NCBI RefSeq assembly: GCF_018688335.1
Contig: NZ_CP061316.1
Span: 1,736,001-1,800,000 of the forward strand
DNA: 64,000 nucleotides
DNA from: Polynucleobacter sp. AP-Jannik-300A-C4
GTDB taxonomy: Bacteria > Pseudomonadota > Gammaproteobacteria > Burkholderiales > Burkholderiaceae
Direction: 5' to 3'
Each line of letters begins with the position of its first letter. The first letter of the stretch is position 1. Of the stretch, positions 48,071 to 58,879 are shown in pieces. The translations under genes and the position numbers were made by a program. The notes beneath the pieces are model-generated. The model made no database searches. It saw only the letters and a program-made list of their open reading frames with translations, and was not told the DNA's origin.

Positions 48071-49657
48071 CTAGTAAAGACCAAGGCCGATTATCAGAAT
48101 CCCAGCCAAAAAACCGCCGGCAAATAGCAAAGCACCCGCCAAGAGGCGATGGGTACGTCTTTCCTGCAATAAAAGGCCTTTTAAGACCTCCAATTCAGCA
48201 TTTGACTCTCTACGGGGGATGCGTGCCTGCGCCAAACTCTCCGCAATCAAACGCGGCAGGGTCGGCAAGATTTGCGCCCAACTTGGCGCCTCAGCCTTAA
48301 TGCCGTCAACCAAAGCCCGCCAACCAAGTTGCTGACTGACCCATTTTTCCAAAATTGGCTTTGCAGTCTTCCAGAGGTCTAAGTCTGGATCAAGCTGACG
48401 CGCAAGACCTTCAACATTCAATAAGGTCTTCTGAAGCAAAGTGAGTTGCGGCTGAATTTCCACCTTAAATCGTCGGGAAGTTTGGAATAAGCGCATCAGC
48501 ACGATCCCTAAAGAAATTTCTTTCAGTGGGCGATCAAAGTAAGGCTCACAAACAGAACGCACCGCTCCCTCAAGTTCTTCAACACGCGTATTTGCCGGAA
48601 CCCAACCGGACTCAATATGTAATTCAGCAACGCGACGGTAATCGCGATTAAAGAAGGCGAGGAAATTTAATGCCAAATAACTCTTATCAGACTGGCTCAG
48701 CGCGCCAACAATACCGAAATCCAAAGAAATAAATCTACCAAATGTTTCTGGCTCAAGACTGATCATGATGTTGCCAGGATGCATGTCCGCATGAAAGAAG
48801 CCATGCTCGAATACTTGGGTGAAAAATATTTCTACGCCATCAGCTGCAAGCTTTTTGAAGTCAACGCCAGCAGCGCGTAAATCTGCTGTTCGTCCAATCG
48901 AGATGCCATCCATCTTCTCCATCACAATGACATTCGTATGACATAAATCCCAATACATCTCTGGAATCATCAGCTTCTTTGAATCGACAAAGTAGCGACG
49001 CAACTGGCTTGCGTTTGCTGCTTCGCGCATCAGATCTAATTCATCATGCAGATGAGTATCAAACTCAGCAACATTTTCACGAGGCTTTAATCGACGCCCA
49101 TCTTCAGAGAGTCTCTCAATAATTTTTGCTAAGTCATAAAGCAAAGCAAGATCGCCATCAATGATTGGCAGAATGCCAGGGCGCAGAACTTTAATAGCAA
49201 CTGCGCGGCCCTCCCACTCTGGATGCTTCTCGGTTCCACGTAATAAGCCAAAGTGCACTTGGGCCACAGAGGCACTAGCCACGGGAGTTGCATCAAAACT
49301 AATGAATACTTCCTCGATGGATTGTCCAAGCGCCTGTTCAATGAGGCGGCAAGATTCTTCATTAGAAAAAGGCGGGACTTGATCCTGTAGTTTCGCCAAC
49401 TCGTTGGCAATGTCTTCAGGCAATAAATCGCGACGCGTAGAAAGTACTTGCCCAAATTTCACGAAGATTGGACCCAATGCTTCTAGGGTCAAACGAATCC
49501 GCTCACCTCTAGGTAAAGATTGGCCTGGAGAGGTCCAACAAATGACAGTCAATATGCAACGACGAATACCAGGCTTCAGAATATCGCGCAGTAATGGCAA
49601 CATGCCATAGCGCCATGCAGTAAAGAAAATAAAGGAAAGGCGGGCTAGACGACGCAC
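48071..49657 (-). CDS. ubiB: ubiquinone synthesis regulatory kinase-like protein UbiB
   Basis: A 528-residue atypical kinase/ATPase of the ABC1/ADCK/UbiB family, required for ubiquinone synthesis. The diagnostic KxGQ motif is [16 protein letters not shown], an ADMHPGN catalytic loop and a SLDFG (DFG) motif follow. Two C-terminal membrane helices anchor it ([16 protein letters not shown]). It follows ubiJ by six bases and is part of the ubiE-ubiJ-ubiB group. Confidence 0.96.
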   Translation of the reverse strand: MRRLARLSFIFFTAWRYGMLPLLRDILKPGIRRCILTVICWTSPGQSLPRGERIRLTLEALGPIFVKFGQVLSTRRDLLPEDIANELAKLQDQVPPFSNEESCRLIEQALGQSIEEVFISFDATPVASASVAQVHFGLLRGTEKHPEWEGRAVAIKVLRPGILPIIDGDLALLYDLAKIIERLSEDGRRLKPRENVAEFDTHLHDELDLMREAANASQLRRYFVDSKKLMIPEMYWDLCHTNVIVMEKMDGISIGRTADLRAAGVDFKKLAADGVEIFFTQVFEHGFFHADMHPGNIMISLEPETFGRFISLDFGIVGALSQSDKSYLALNFLAFFNRDYRRVAELHIESGWVPANTRVEELEGAVRSVCEPYFDRPLKEISLGIVLMRLFQTSRRFKVEIQPQLTLLQKTLLNVEGLARQLDPDLDLWKTAKPILEKWVSQQLGWRALVDGIKAEAPSWAQILPTLPRLIAESLAQARIPRRESNAELEVLKGLLLQERRTHRLLAGALLFAGGFLAGILIIGLGLY

Positions 49658-49663
49658 AATGAA

Positions 49664-50281
49664 TTAACCTTTTCGCTCTAAAATTTGGATGCGCTTTTCT
49701 ATACGATCAACTGCATCACGCAAAGTGTTTAATTCATCTTTATGAATCATAAAATCTCGTTTATTCAAAAGCACTCTTCTTTCCTCGCTGACATACTCAA
49801 TGACATTCTCAAGTAAGTCAGTCGCTGCAGCTTTCCCGGCAGAAACAAATTTCTTACCTTGGCGTACAGCAAAATTAGCAGGCGCATCCCCGATGAAGCG
49901 CGCCAGATCTTCTTCATACTCCCACCGAATTTGTCCTGCCAAGCGACCTAATAATTGCGCTAGGTCAGCATCGCCAGTGATCTTGACGGACTTCATAGCC
50001 TGCTCTCGTAAATTACCTGAACCTCCAGCTAAAACGCTCAGCACTTCAGAAGAGACTTCCAGCTCAAGAGATGGAGCATCAATATTGCTCACAGCAACCA
50101 AAGAGCCCTCAGGCGCTATCTCAAAACACAAGTTGCCGATTGGCAAACCCAGCAAAATTACTTTGCCAGCATGTCGAGCCAACTCTGCCATAGCCCATGG
50201 CTCGGCTTTAAGCACGTGATTAATGCCTTGAGAGACAGCAGAAGCGGCAATGTGATGGGTAGCAGAAGAAGCGGTAGTCAT
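49664..50281 (-). CDS. ubiJ: UbiJ-like SCP2-domain ubiquinone synthesis factor
   Basis: A 205-residue protein with an SCP2-type lipid-binding domain and a C-terminal charged helix (DELNTLRDAVDRIEKRIQIL). This matches UbiJ, which binds ubiquinone intermediates and organises the soluble Ubi enzyme complex with UbiK and others. I use the ATG at 50281; a start at 50302 would run through the upstream terminator hairpin. Its position between ubiE and ubiB (with a Tim44-like gene inserted) supports the call. Confidence 0.85.
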   Translation of the reverse strand: MTTASSATHHIAASAVSQGINHVLKAEPWAMAELARHAGKVILLGLPIGNLCFEIAPEGSLVAVSNIDAPSLELEVSSEVLSVLAGGSGNLREQAMKSVKITGDADLAQLLGRLAGQIRWEYEEDLARFIGDAPANFAVRQGKKFVSAGKAAATDLLENVIEYVSEERRVLLNKRDFMIHKDELNTLRDAVDRIEKRIQILERKG

Positions 50282-50287
50282 AAGCGT

Positions 50288-50310
50288 AAAAAACCCGCAC
50301 AAGTGCGGGC
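50288..50310 (-). terminator. intrinsic terminator after Tim44-like gene
   Basis: On the minus strand CCCGCACTTGTGCGGG is a palindromic hairpin followed by TTTTTT. It ends seven bases before the ubiJ start, so ubiJ-ubiB may have reduced read-through from upstream. Confidence 0.85.
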
Positions 50311-50333
50311 TTTCAAGGGAAAGTACCTCAAGC

Positions 50334-51245
50334 TTAAACTAACTGAGAAATACCCGCTAGTACCCAGCCTCCAGGACCGCTTACAGGCTTACTTAAGTTC
50401 CAGATTTCAGAAAAATTATTTGCTTGTGCGCCTGCTTGTTCACGAATCATGCCTGTGAACTGAACGCTGCAGTAATAAGTATTGTCTGCCGTTTCAATTC
50501 CCAATAACTGTGCATTGAGGGTAACTACATCAGTTTGGTTAGCACTATCAGCACGACCTGATAGGTCTTGCTCAATCGTTGCAAACATTTCAGGCGTGGT
50601 GTACTCACGCAAAGCAGCTAAATCACCCTGATCCCATGCTTTTTGCAGGGTGGAGAAATATTGCTTTGCATTATCCAAAAATGCGTATTCATCAAAACCG
50701 GGTGGCAAGGTGGATTGGAATGGCGCTGGCTCACTAGCAATACCGCCAAAAGCATTTGCAGCTGGTGTAAATGCAGGCTCATGCCTTGGTACCTGATCCA
50801 TATTGGCACGCTGCATTCCCTGGGAAGCTACTTGAGGACCTTTATTAGCGCCCGATAAAGCAGGCATCATTCTTCTCATTACAAACATGATGGCAAAACC
50901 TGCTAAGGCTGCAATCAGCAATCCAGTAATCAAAGAAGCGGCGCCCTCACCCAAACCAAAATGAGATAAGAGGTAACCGATGCCCAATCCCGCAGCAAGC
51001 CCGCCAAGAATTCCACCCATGCCGCCAAAGCGACTAGGTGCCGGTGCTTTAGGAGCCGTGGCTGGTGTAGCTGGTTGAGCTTGTTGAGCTGGTTTTTGTG
51101 CAGGAGCAGCCTGTTTTTGCATTGGCGCACTTGGTGCCTTACCAATACTTCTACCGCCACCTAAACGAGCGGCATCAGCATGACCAACCGTGGCAAAAAT
51201 TAAGCTGATACTTAATAAAGTTGCCTTGAAAAAATGCTTATTCAT
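50334..51245 (-). CDS. Tim44-domain exported or membrane protein
   Basis: A 303-residue protein with a signal peptide (to about HADAARLGG), an Ala/Pro/Gln-rich low-complexity stretch (about 35-70), a glycine-rich hydrophobic segment (GGILGGLAAGLGIGYLLSHFG and AALAGFAIMFVMRRM) and a C-terminal Tim44 domain. That domain in mitochondria ties the import motor to the inner membrane; in bacteria it is found in proteins of poorly known role. It lies between ubiE and ubiJ in the ubiquinone cluster but ends at its own terminator. Confidence 0.85.
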   Translation of the reverse strand: MNKHFFKATLLSISLIFATVGHADAARLGGGRSIGKAPSAPMQKQAAPAQKPAQQAQPATPATAPKAPAPSRFGGMGGILGGLAAGLGIGYLLSHFGLGEGAASLITGLLIAALAGFAIMFVMRRMMPALSGANKGPQVASQGMQRANMDQVPRHEPAFTPAANAFGGIASEPAPFQSTLPPGFDEYAFLDNAKQYFSTLQKAWDQGDLAALREYTTPEMFATIEQDLSGRADSANQTDVVTLNAQLLGIETADNTYYCSVQFTGMIREQAGAQANNFSEIWNLSKPVSGPGGWVLAGISQLV

Positions 51246-51301
51246 CTTTTAATCTCCTATGAAACTTCTTTAATTCTCGACTGCTAAAAACTACAAATTC
51301 A

Positions 51302-52045
51302 CTAGTATTTAATACCAATATGGAGCGCAACGATACCCCCAGTCATCCTATGGGTATCCACCTCATCAAAACCGACCTGCAACATCATTTCCTTAAGGGT
51401 TTGAGCATCTGGGTGCATCCGAATGGATTCGGCTAAATAACGGTAGCTCTCAGAATCCTGGGCAATTTTTTCACCCAACCAAGGTAAAACCTTGAAAGAG
51501 TATGTGTCATAGACTGGCTGTAAAAAAGCATCTGGCTTAGAAAATTCCAGCACCAGAACTCGACCGCCTGGCTTAATGACCCGCAACATCTCTGCCAAAG
51601 CAACATCTTTGTGAGTCATATTGCGCAAACCAAAAGCTACGGTCACCACGTCAAAATGATTATTGGGAAAAGGGATTTTCTCTGCATCAAACTGAACACA
51701 GGGCAAAGCCAAGCCTTGATCTAGAAGACGATCGCGACCAACTCCAAGCATGGAAGCATTAATGTCGCTTAACCACACTTGCGCCTCTGGGTTATGACCC
51801 CATTCTGCCGCACGTGCAAATGCCGCAGCCAAGTCACCTGTACCACCAGCGATATCTAAAACTTTTTGCCCAGGGCGAACTTGCGCACGAGCAATGGTGA
51901 CTTTCTTCCACAAGCGATGAAGACCGAATGACATTAAGTCATTCATCACATCGTATTTACTAGCTACAGAGTGAAATACCTCTGCGACCTTACCTGCTTT
52001 TTCAGCCTCATCAACGCTTTGGTACCCAAAGTGAGTTTTACTCAT
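51302..52045 (-). CDS. ubiE: ubiquinone/menaquinone C-methyltransferase UbiE
   Basis: A 247-residue SAM methyltransferase methylating the quinone ring. The SAM motif [15 protein letters not shown] and [14 protein letters not shown] are family signatures. I start at the ATG at 52045 because [11 protein letters not shown] is the typical N-terminus; a TTG at 52075 would overlap the DUF971 gene by four bases. It lies 26 bases downstream of the DUF971 gene. Confidence 0.96.
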   Translation of the reverse strand: MSKTHFGYQSVDEAEKAGKVAEVFHSVASKYDVMNDLMSFGLHRLWKKVTIARAQVRPGQKVLDIAGGTGDLAAAFARAAEWGHNPEAQVWLSDINASMLGVGRDRLLDQGLALPCVQFDAEKIPFPNNHFDVVTVAFGLRNMTHKDVALAEMLRVIKPGGRVLVLEFSKPDAFLQPVYDTYSFKVLPWLGEKIAQDSESYRYLAESIRMHPDAQTLKEMMLQVGFDEVDTHRMTGGIVALHIGIKY

Positions 52046-52071
52046 ATTCTTTGCTCTATCTGATGAAATAC

Positions 52072-52461
52072 TCAATGACTACCGCAAGACTTGCCACCAG
52101 CAACGCCCATTGGAGCATCTCGGTCTAATCCAGCAGCAGCTAATTTATCTAAATGCTCTTTCCAAAGCGCTTCATGGTTCTCACACAAAAATTGCAAGTA
52201 ATCCCATGAATACAAACCAGAATCATGGCCATCTGAAAAAGAAGGCTTCAATGCGTAATGACCTACCGGCTCAAGATTAGCGATGAGGACTTCACGTTTA
52301 CCGGTTTGCAAAGTCTCCTGTCCAGGCCCGTGGCCTTGAACCTCAGCCGAGGGCGAAACTACTCTTAAGAACTCAAAAGGAAGACGATAAGTATTGCCGT
52401 TCTCATAAGAGAGCTCTAAAACTTTTGACTGCTGATGTACTACAACATTCGTTGGAATCAT
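52072..52461 (-). CDS. DUF971 (gamma-butyrobetaine hydroxylase N-terminal-like) protein
   Basis: A 129-residue protein of the DUF971 family, the small zinc-type domain found at the N-terminus of gamma-butyrobetaine hydroxylase but free-standing here. [10 protein letters not shown] and [21 protein letters not shown] are typical. It sits directly upstream of ubiE and one base from the large dehydrogenase gene. The link to ubiquinone or Fe-S assembly is suggested only by neighbours. Confidence 0.8.
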   Translation of the reverse strand: MIPTNVVVHQQSKVLELSYENGNTYRLPFEFLRVVSPSAEVQGHGPGQETLQTGKREVLIANLEPVGHYALKPSFSDGHDSGLYSWDYLQFLCENHEALWKEHLDKLAAAGLDRDAPMGVAGGKSCGSH

Positions 52462-55400
52462 TAAACCAATACCCTTTCAATACCACCTTGATTTGCCTTG
52501 GTCACATAATCCTGCATCCAATCAGGACCCAATAATTTTTGCGCCATTTCAACTACGATGTAATCAGCAGTCGTATCACTGTCCGCATCAAAGCGGGTAA
52601 GGCCTTGTAGGCAAGAAGGGCAGCTTGTTAGCACTTTGACATCGCCAGTGAAATCGTCTTTACGTAATTCATTAGCAGCCTTCTCCATCTCGATCTGCTT
52701 ACGGAAGCGGACCTGAGTCGAAATATCGGGGCGAGTTACAGCAAGCGTTCCAGACTCACCGCAGCAGCGATCATTCTTCTGAATGGCTTTGCCATCTTCA
52801 AGTTGAATCAACTCATTCACTGTCTTGAGTGGATCCTGCAACTTCATCGGTGAGTGACATGGATCGTGATACATATATTTCACGCCAGTGACATTTGAGA
52901 GCTTAACGCCCTTCTCGAGCAAATACTCATGAATATCGATGATGCGGCAACCCGGGAAGATCTGTTCAAACTGATAACCCGCTAATTGGTCGTAGCAAGT
53001 ACCGCACGAAACTACGACTGTCTTAATGTCTAAATAATTCAGGGTATTCGCAACGCGATGAAAGAGGACGCGATTATCTGTAATCATCTTCTCTGCTTTA
53101 TCGAAGTCGCCATTGCCGCGCTGTGGGTAACCGCAGCAGAGATAGCCTGGTGGTAATACCGTCTGTACACCCACATTCCACAGCATTGCTTGCGTAGCCA
53201 AACCTACTTGCGAGAACAAACGTTCAGAGCCGCAACCCGGGAAATAAAACACCGCTTCTGTATCCGCAGAAGTCGTTTTTGGATCGCGAATAATTGGTAC
53301 GTAATTTGCGTCCTCAATATCTAAAAGTGCACGTGCTGTTTTCTTCGGCAAGTTACCAGGCATCTTCTTATTTACAAAGAAAATGACCTGCTCTTTAATA
53401 TTGGGCTTGGTAACCGTTGCAGGTGGATGAGCAGTTTGCTTACGCGCCAGCTTACGGAATACATCATTGCCCAAACGCTGAAGCTTATAACCCCAACCAA
53501 TCATAGTCTTACGTGCCAACTTGATTGTGTCTGGATCAGTGGCATTCAAGAAGAGCATAGATGCCGCTGTTCCTGGATTGAAACGTTGTTGACCCATCTT
53601 ACGCAATAAGTTGCGCATATTCATGGTGACATCACCGAAGTCAATTTTGACTGGGCATGGCGTTAAGCACTTATGACATACAGTGCAATGCGCTGCAACG
53701 TCATCAAACATTTCCCAATGACGAATCGATACGCCACGGCGTGTCTGCTCTTCATACAAAAAGGCTTCGATTAACAGCGAGGTTGCCAAAATTTTGTCGC
53801 GTGGACTGTAAAGCAAGTTTGCGCGCGGCACATGTGTAGAGCACACCGGCTTGCACTTACCGCAGCGTAAACAATCTTTCACGCTATCTGCAATTGCACC
53901 AATATCACTTTGCTGCATGATGATGGACTCATGACCCATCAAACCAAAGCTCGGAGTGTAGGCAATGCTGAGATCCGCATGCGGCATTAACTTGCCTTTG
54001 TTGAAGCGGCCTTCAGGATCTACACGTTTTTTGTAAGCGCGGAAATCTTTGAGCTCTTCCTCAGTCAAATACTCAAGCTTTGTAATACCAATCCCATGCT
54101 CACCCGAAATCACGCCATCTAATGAGCGGGCCAGTTTCATAATCCGATCGACTGCACGATGTGCATCTTGCAACATCTCGTAGTCATCCGAGTTCACCGG
54201 AATATTGGTATGCACATTACCGTCACCAGCATGCATATGTAGGGCCACAAAAACACGCTTACGTAAAATGTTTTTGTGAATAGCCTCTAATTCATTGAGG
54301 ATGGGCTCAAACGCCAAGCCGCCAAAAATGATTCTCAGTTCAGCACGAACCTCAGTCTTCCATGAAGCACGTAAACTGTAATTCTGCAGATCTGGGAAGT
54401 ACGTATCCATCTGTGTCAACCAGTCTGACCAAAGCGCCCGGACTTTAGCAATCAGTTCTAACGCTTGCTGAACACGATCACCTAAGATTTCAGCGCTAGG
54501 GATCTCATAGTCTTCGTCATTTTTACCAAGCGGCAAGGCGCTCTTTGTCAAAAATGCTTCGAGACCATCTAAAACTTGTAATTTATTTTTAAGCGAGAGT
54601 TCAATATTGATGCGCTCGATGCCCTCGGTGTACTCACCCATACGTGGCAATGGGATCACCACGTCTTCGTTGATCTTAAAAGCGTTGGTATGGCGAGCAA
54701 TCGCAGCAGTACGCGCACGATCTAGCCAAAACTTCTTACGTGCTTCGGCGCTAACGGCCACAAAGCCTTCGCCCACTCGGTTGTTAGCCATGCGCACAAC
54801 TTCACTAGTCGCTGCAGCCACCGCCTCTTCATCATCGCCAGCAATATCGCCAATTAATACCATCTTAGGCAAAGCATTACGCTTGGACTTCGTGGAATAT
54901 CCGACCGCTCTTAAGTAACGATCATCCAAATGCTCTAGGCCAGCAAGAATTGGTCCACCATCTTTACTCAAGCCATCGAGATAGGCTTTAATTTCTACAA
55001 TGCTTGGGATCGCCTCTTGTGCTTGGCCAAAAAACTCTAAGCAAACCGTACGCATGTATTTAGGCATGCGATGCAAAATCCAAGTAGCACTGGTAATTAA
55101 ACCGTCGCAGCCTTCTTTTTGAACGCCAGGTAAGCCTGATAAAAACTTATCAGTCACATCTTTACCTAAGCCTTCTTTACGGAAGCGCTTACCTTCCACT
55201 TCCAAAGTTTCTGTTTTAAGAATGCGTTCGCCGGGTTCACTCAAGCCATCAGACCAAGTCAGTTGAAAACGCACTTTATCTACTACGTGAATTTTTCCCA
55301 GATTGTGGTCAAGACGTTCGATATCTAGCCAATTACCCTCTGGATCGACCATGCGCCAGCTAGCTAAGTTATCAAGTGCTGTGCCCCACAAGACCGCCTT

Positions 55401-56300
55401 CTTACCGCCAGCGTTCATGGCAATGTTGCCGCCAATACAACTCGCATCAGCTGAAGTTGGGTCGACCGCAAACACCAGCCCAGAGCGCTCTGCAGCATCT
55501 GACACTCTACGAGTGACTACACCAGCCCCAGTAAAGATTGTAGAAACTTCATGCCCTACACCCGGTAAGTGTTTGAGTTTGACGGCATCGATTTGCTCAA
55601 GCTTCTCAGTATTAATCACTGCCGACATAGCGTAGAGAGGAATAGCGCCACCGGTGTAACCCGTACCACCTCCGCGAGGAATGATGGTTAAACCCAATTC
55701 AACACAGGCTTTCACTAAACCAGGGATTTCAGATTCGTAATCCGGCTTAAGCACTACCAATGGAAACTCAACACGCCAGTCTGTTGCATCAGTCACATGC
55801 GCTGCACGTGAGACACCATCAAAACAAATATTGTCAGAGGCAGTAATGCGGCCCAACTCTTTACGAGCGCGCTTACGAATTTCAGTAACTTCCTTAAAGC
55901 CCTGCTCAAAACTTTCAACCGCATGATGTGCGGCTTTCAACAAAACCTGAACTTGCTCAGCAGATTCACCACTAGATCTTTTCTTCACCTCGCCAAGACG
56001 ATGCCAAAGAGCATCAATCAACAATTTGCGACGATTGGCGTTATCCAATAAGTCATCTTGCAGGAAAGGATTGCGTTGCACAACCCAGATGTCACCCAGA
56101 ACTTCAAACAACATGCGAGCCGAGCGGCCAGTGCGACGCACTCCACGCAAATCATTCAGAACGCGCCATGACTCCTCACCCAACAAGCGAATAACGATTT
56201 CACGATCGGAAAAAGAGGTGTAGTTGTAGGGGATTTCGCGGAGGCGGGGTGAGCCCGCTTCGGCATCCAACAACTGGTTCAAAGCTAATGGAGCGTTCAT
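52461..56300 (-). CDS. large FAD-linked oxidase/Fe-S fusion protein (DUF3683; GlcD-GlcF/LdhD-like)
   Basis: A ~1279-residue single-chain dehydrogenase. From the N-terminus: a DUF3683 region (to ~170), an FAD-binding PCMH domain ([11 protein letters not shown] near 211), a FAD-oxidase C-terminal domain (to ~760), two 4Fe-4S motifs ([11 protein letters not shown] near 810 and [11 protein letters not shown] near 877) and two CCG-type domains (PGCGSERLF near 1022, CCGYPQRG near 1055, CCGESGT near 1181, CPSC near 1228). This fuses the equivalents of GlcD/DLD and GlcF/LutA. Likely substrates are D-lactate, glycolate or another 2-hydroxyacid, with electrons passed to quinone. I use the ATG at 56300; a longer frame from 56417 lacks a ribosome site. 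Confidence 0.88.
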   Translation of the reverse strand: MNAPLALNQLLDAEAGSPRLREIPYNYTSFSDREIVIRLLGEESWRVLNDLRGVRRTGRSARMLFEVLGDIWVVQRNPFLQDDLLDNANRRKLLIDALWHRLGEVKKRSSGESAEQVQVLLKAAHHAVESFEQGFKEVTEIRKRARKELGRITASDNICFDGVSRAAHVTDATDWRVEFPLVVLKPDYESEIPGLVKACVELGLTIIPRGGGTGYTGGAIPLYAMSAVINTEKLEQIDAVKLKHLPGVGHEVSTIFTGAGVVTRRVSDAAERSGLVFAVDPTSADASCIGGNIAMNAGGKKAVLWGTALDNLASWRMVDPEGNWLDIERLDHNLGKIHVVDKVRFQLTWSDGLSEPGERILKTETLEVEGKRFRKEGLGKDVTDKFLSGLPGVQKEGCDGLITSATWILHRMPKYMRTVCLEFFGQAQEAIPSIVEIKAYLDGLSKDGGPILAGLEHLDDRYLRAVGYSTKSKRNALPKMVLIGDIAGDDEEAVAAATSEVVRMANNRVGEGFVAVSAEARKKFWLDRARTAAIARHTNAFKINEDVVIPLPRMGEYTEGIERINIELSLKNKLQVLDGLEAFLTKSALPLGKNDEDYEIPSAEILGDRVQQALELIAKVRALWSDWLTQMDTYFPDLQNYSLRASWKTEVRAELRIIFGGLAFEPILNELEAIHKNILRKRVFVALHMHAGDGNVHTNIPVNSDDYEMLQDAHRAVDRIMKLARSLDGVISGEHGIGITKLEYLTEEELKDFRAYKKRVDPEGRFNKGKLMPHADLSIAYTPSFGLMGHESIIMQQSDIGAIADSVKDCLRCGKCKPVCSTHVPRANLLYSPRDKILATSLLIEAFLYEEQTRRGVSIRHWEMFDDVAAHCTVCHKCLTPCPVKIDFGDVTMNMRNLLRKMGQQRFNPGTAASMLFLNATDPDTIKLARKTMIGWGYKLQRLGNDVFRKLARKQTAHPPATVTKPNIKEQVIFFVNKKMPGNLPKKTARALLDIEDANYVPIIRDPKTTSADTEAVFYFPGCGSERLFSQVGLATQAMLWNVGVQTVLPPGYLCCGYPQRGNGDFDKAEKMITDNRVLFHRVANTLNYLDIKTVVVSCGTCYDQLAGYQFEQIFPGCRIIDIHEYLLEKGVKLSNVTGVKYMYHDPCHSPMKLQDPLKTVNELIQLEDGKAIQKNDRCCGESGTLAVTRPDISTQVRFRKQIEMEKAANELRKDDFTGDVKVLTSCPSCLQGLTRFDADSDTTADYIVVEMAQKLLGPDWMQDYVTKANQGGIERVLV

Positions 56301-56435
56301 AGCGTCATATTTGATAAATATGCATTTTAATTGAGGGATCTTGATATTGGCAGGAAACCAAGAAAGATGTTGGTCTAAGGCGATAAACCCTTGCAAATCT
56401 AAGGGCTTAGAGCCCATTCATGGTACGCTCATCGC

Positions 56436-57956
56436 ATGGCAACGAACTATTTAAAGAAAATTTTATCGGCCCGAGTCTACGATGTGGCCAGGGAAACAGA
56501 GCTCCAAGTAGCCCCCGAACTCACGAAGCGCTTAGGTAATCAAGTTTTACTCAAAAGAGAGGATAACCAGCCGGTTTTCTCCTTCAAACTGCGTGGCGCC
56601 TATAACAAAATGGCCCATTTACCCCCAGAAGCCCTGAAACGGGGGGTTATTGCAGCTTCAGCTGGGAATCATGCCCAAGGCGTGGCCTTGGCAGCAGCCA
56701 AAATGAAGTGCAAGGCAGTCATCGTGATGCCCCTCACCACCCCCAGCGTCAAAATTGAAGCAGTCAAGGCGCGCGGCGGGTCTTGGGTTGAAGTCATCTT
56801 GCATGGTGAGTCCTATAGCGATGCCTTCCAATACTCTGAATTATTGGAAAAAAAACGGGGCTTAACCTTTGTCCATCCTTTTGATGACCCTGATGTCATT
56901 GCTGGACAAGGAACGATTGCCCAAGAAATTTTTCAGCAGTATCAAGATCCTATCGATGCCATTTTTGTCGCTATCGGTGGTGGTGGCCTGATTGCAGGCA
57001 TCGGTGAATACGTCAAGGCAGTTAGCCCTAAAACCAAAGTGATCGGCGTTCAGTCGGTTGATTCAGATGCAATGAGAAGATCGCTCGAAGCCAATAAGCG
57101 CATCGAGATGAAAGATGTCGGCCTCTTTTCCGATGGCACCGCAGTCAAACTCGTTGGTAAAGAAACTTTCCGCATCTGCAAACGCGTAGTTGATGACATC
57201 ATCACCGTTGATACAGATGAAATCTGCGCTGCCATCAATGATGTTTTCACAGATACCCGCAGCATTCTGGAGCCGGCTGGCGCTTTAGCCATTGCCGGTA
57301 TGAAGAAGTATGTCGAGAAGCATCGTCTGAAAAAGAAAACATTGGTAGCAATTGCTTGTGGTGCGAATATGAATTTCAGTCGCCTGCGCTTTGTTGCCGA
57401 ACGCGCTGATGTTGGTGAATTCCGCGAAGCCGTTTTTGCAGTCACCATTCCAGAAGAGCGTGGCTCATTCAAGCGCTTCTGCGAGTTACTTGGTAAGCGT
57501 AATGTCACTGAATTCAACTACCGTATTGCCGACCAAAGCGAAGCGCATATTTTTGTTGGTATTGGCACTCAAAAGGCTGCTGATAGCACCACTATTGCAA
57601 AGCATTTTCGCAAAGCAAAATTTGCAACGATCGATTTGACACATGATGAGTTAGCAAAGTCCCACCTGCGCCACATGGTGGGTGGTCGATCTACTCTTGC
57701 TCAGGATGAACTACTCTATCGCTTTGAATTTCCAGAGCGCCCAGGTGCACTCATGAAGTTCCTCACCAGCATGGCGCCCAATTGGAATATCAGCCTATTT
57801 CATTACCGCAATCATGGTGCAGACTATGGCCGCATCTTAGTAGGTCTTCAGGTTCCCAAAAATGAGCAAAAGAAGTTTCAAAACTTCTTGGCTTCGCTTG
57901 GTTACCCACACTGGAATGAAACTGATAATCCCGCTTATCGCCTGTTCCTTAAATGA
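56436..57956 (+). CDS. ilvA: threonine ammonia-lyase, biosynthetic
   Basis: A 506-residue PLP enzyme converting threonine to 2-oxobutanoate for isoleucine synthesis. The PLP lysine lies in FSFKLRGAYN, the phosphate-binding glycines in AIGGGGLIAG. The C-terminal half has two ACT-like regulatory domains, the long isoleucine-inhibited form. A GGGCT-TAG-AGCCC dyad sits 21 bases upstream of the start. It is divergent from the large dehydrogenase across 135 bases. Confidence 0.97.
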   Translation: MATNYLKKILSARVYDVARETELQVAPELTKRLGNQVLLKREDNQPVFSFKLRGAYNKMAHLPPEALKRGVIAASAGNHAQGVALAAAKMKCKAVIVMPLTTPSVKIEAVKARGGSWVEVILHGESYSDAFQYSELLEKKRGLTFVHPFDDPDVIAGQGTIAQEIFQQYQDPIDAIFVAIGGGGLIAGIGEYVKAVSPKTKVIGVQSVDSDAMRRSLEANKRIEMKDVGLFSDGTAVKLVGKETFRICKRVVDDIITVDTDEICAAINDVFTDTRSILEPAGALAIAGMKKYVEKHRLKKKTLVAIACGANMNFSRLRFVAERADVGEFREAVFAVTIPEERGSFKRFCELLGKRNVTEFNYRIADQSEAHIFVGIGTQKAADSTTIAKHFRKAKFATIDLTHDELAKSHLRHMVGGRSTLAQDELLYRFEFPERPGALMKFLTSMAPNWNISLFHYRNHGADYGRILVGLQVPKNEQKKFQNFLASLGYPHWNETDNPAYRLFLK

Positions 57957-57970
57957 GATGTAATTCGTAA

Positions 57971-58879
57971 ATGTCATACACACTCACTGGAAAACTCGTT
58001 GTTGCGATTTCATCGCGCGCCTTATTTGATTTCGAAGAAGAAAATCGTATTTTCGAATCCACAGATGACAGCGCCTATATGAAACTCCAATTAGAGCGTT
58101 TATCTAAAGCTGCACAAACAGGCGTTGCCTTTCCATTGGTAAAGAAGTTGCTCGCTTTCAACGAAGAGGGTGAGCAGCGTGTTGAGGTAGTGATTCTTTC
58201 TCGCAATGATCCAGTTAGCGGCTTACGCGTATTCCGTTCAGCCGAACATCATGGCCTTCATTTGGAGCGCGGCGTATTTACCAGGGGGCGCCCACCTTAT
58301 CACTACCTTCGCTCGCTACATGCCAACTTATTTCTCTCAGCTAACGAAGACGATGTGCGTGCCACGATTGACGCAGGTTTTCCTGCTGCACGTGTTTATC
58401 CAGAATCTAGCAAGACTGCAGAGTCTCATCCCAATGAAATCCGTATCGCCTTTGACGGAGATGCTGTTTTGTTTTCCGATGAGGCGGAGCAAGTATTTCA
58501 GAGTGAAGGCTTGGTTGCCTTTGTAGACCACGAAAGTAAAAAAGCTGCGATCCCTCTGCCACCGGGCCCATTTAAACCTTTGCTAGAAGCGCTGCATCGC
58601 TTGCAACGCACCACTAGTGAGAAGGGCATGCGCATTCGCACCGCTTTAGTCACCGCTCGCTCAGCGCCTGCACATGAGCGTGCTATTCGTACGCTCATGG
58701 CTTGGGGTATCGATGTGGATGAAGCCATGTTCCTCGGCGGACTTTCCAAAAGTGAGTTCCTGCGCGAATTTGAGCCAGACTTCTTCTTTGATGATCAAAC
58801 AGGTCACTGCCAATCTGCTGCATCAGTAGCGCCTACTGGTCATGTCGTATCTGGCGTATCCAATAAACCTAAAAGCTAA
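57971..58879 (+). CDS. cytosolic 5'-nucleotidase family protein
   Basis: A 302-residue protein of the bacterial/animal 5'-nucleotidase (PF06189-type) family of HAD phosphatases. IAFDGDAVLFSDEAEQVFQ and a late FFFDDQTGHC are typical; the TLTGKLVVAISSRALFDF opening is the family signature. It would dephosphorylate nucleoside monophosphates. The stop codon overlaps the queF start by one base (TAATG), so the two are coupled. Confidence 0.85.
   Translation: MSYTLTGKLVVAISSRALFDFEEENRIFESTDDSAYMKLQLERLSKAAQTGVAFPLVKKLLAFNEEGEQRVEVVILSRNDPVSGLRVFRSAEHHGLHLERGVFTRGRPPYHYLRSLHANLFLSANEDDVRATIDAGFPAARVYPESSKTAESHPNEIRIAFDGDAVLFSDEAEQVFQSEGLVAFVDHESKKAAIPLPPGPFKPLLEALHRLQRTTSEKGMRIRTALVTARSAPAHERAIRTLMAWGIDVDEAMFLGGLSKSEFLREFEPDFFFDDQTGHCQSAASVAPTGHVVSGVSNKPKS

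Noticed and set aside
56403..56415. Attenuator in the ilvA leader
   Set aside because: The GGGCT-TAG-AGCCC dyad is short, has no T tract and no leader peptide rich in branched-chain codons.
56301..56417. 39-residue extension of the large dehydrogenase
   Set aside because: No ribosome site before 56417, and the extension covers the likely divergent promoter region shared with ilvA.
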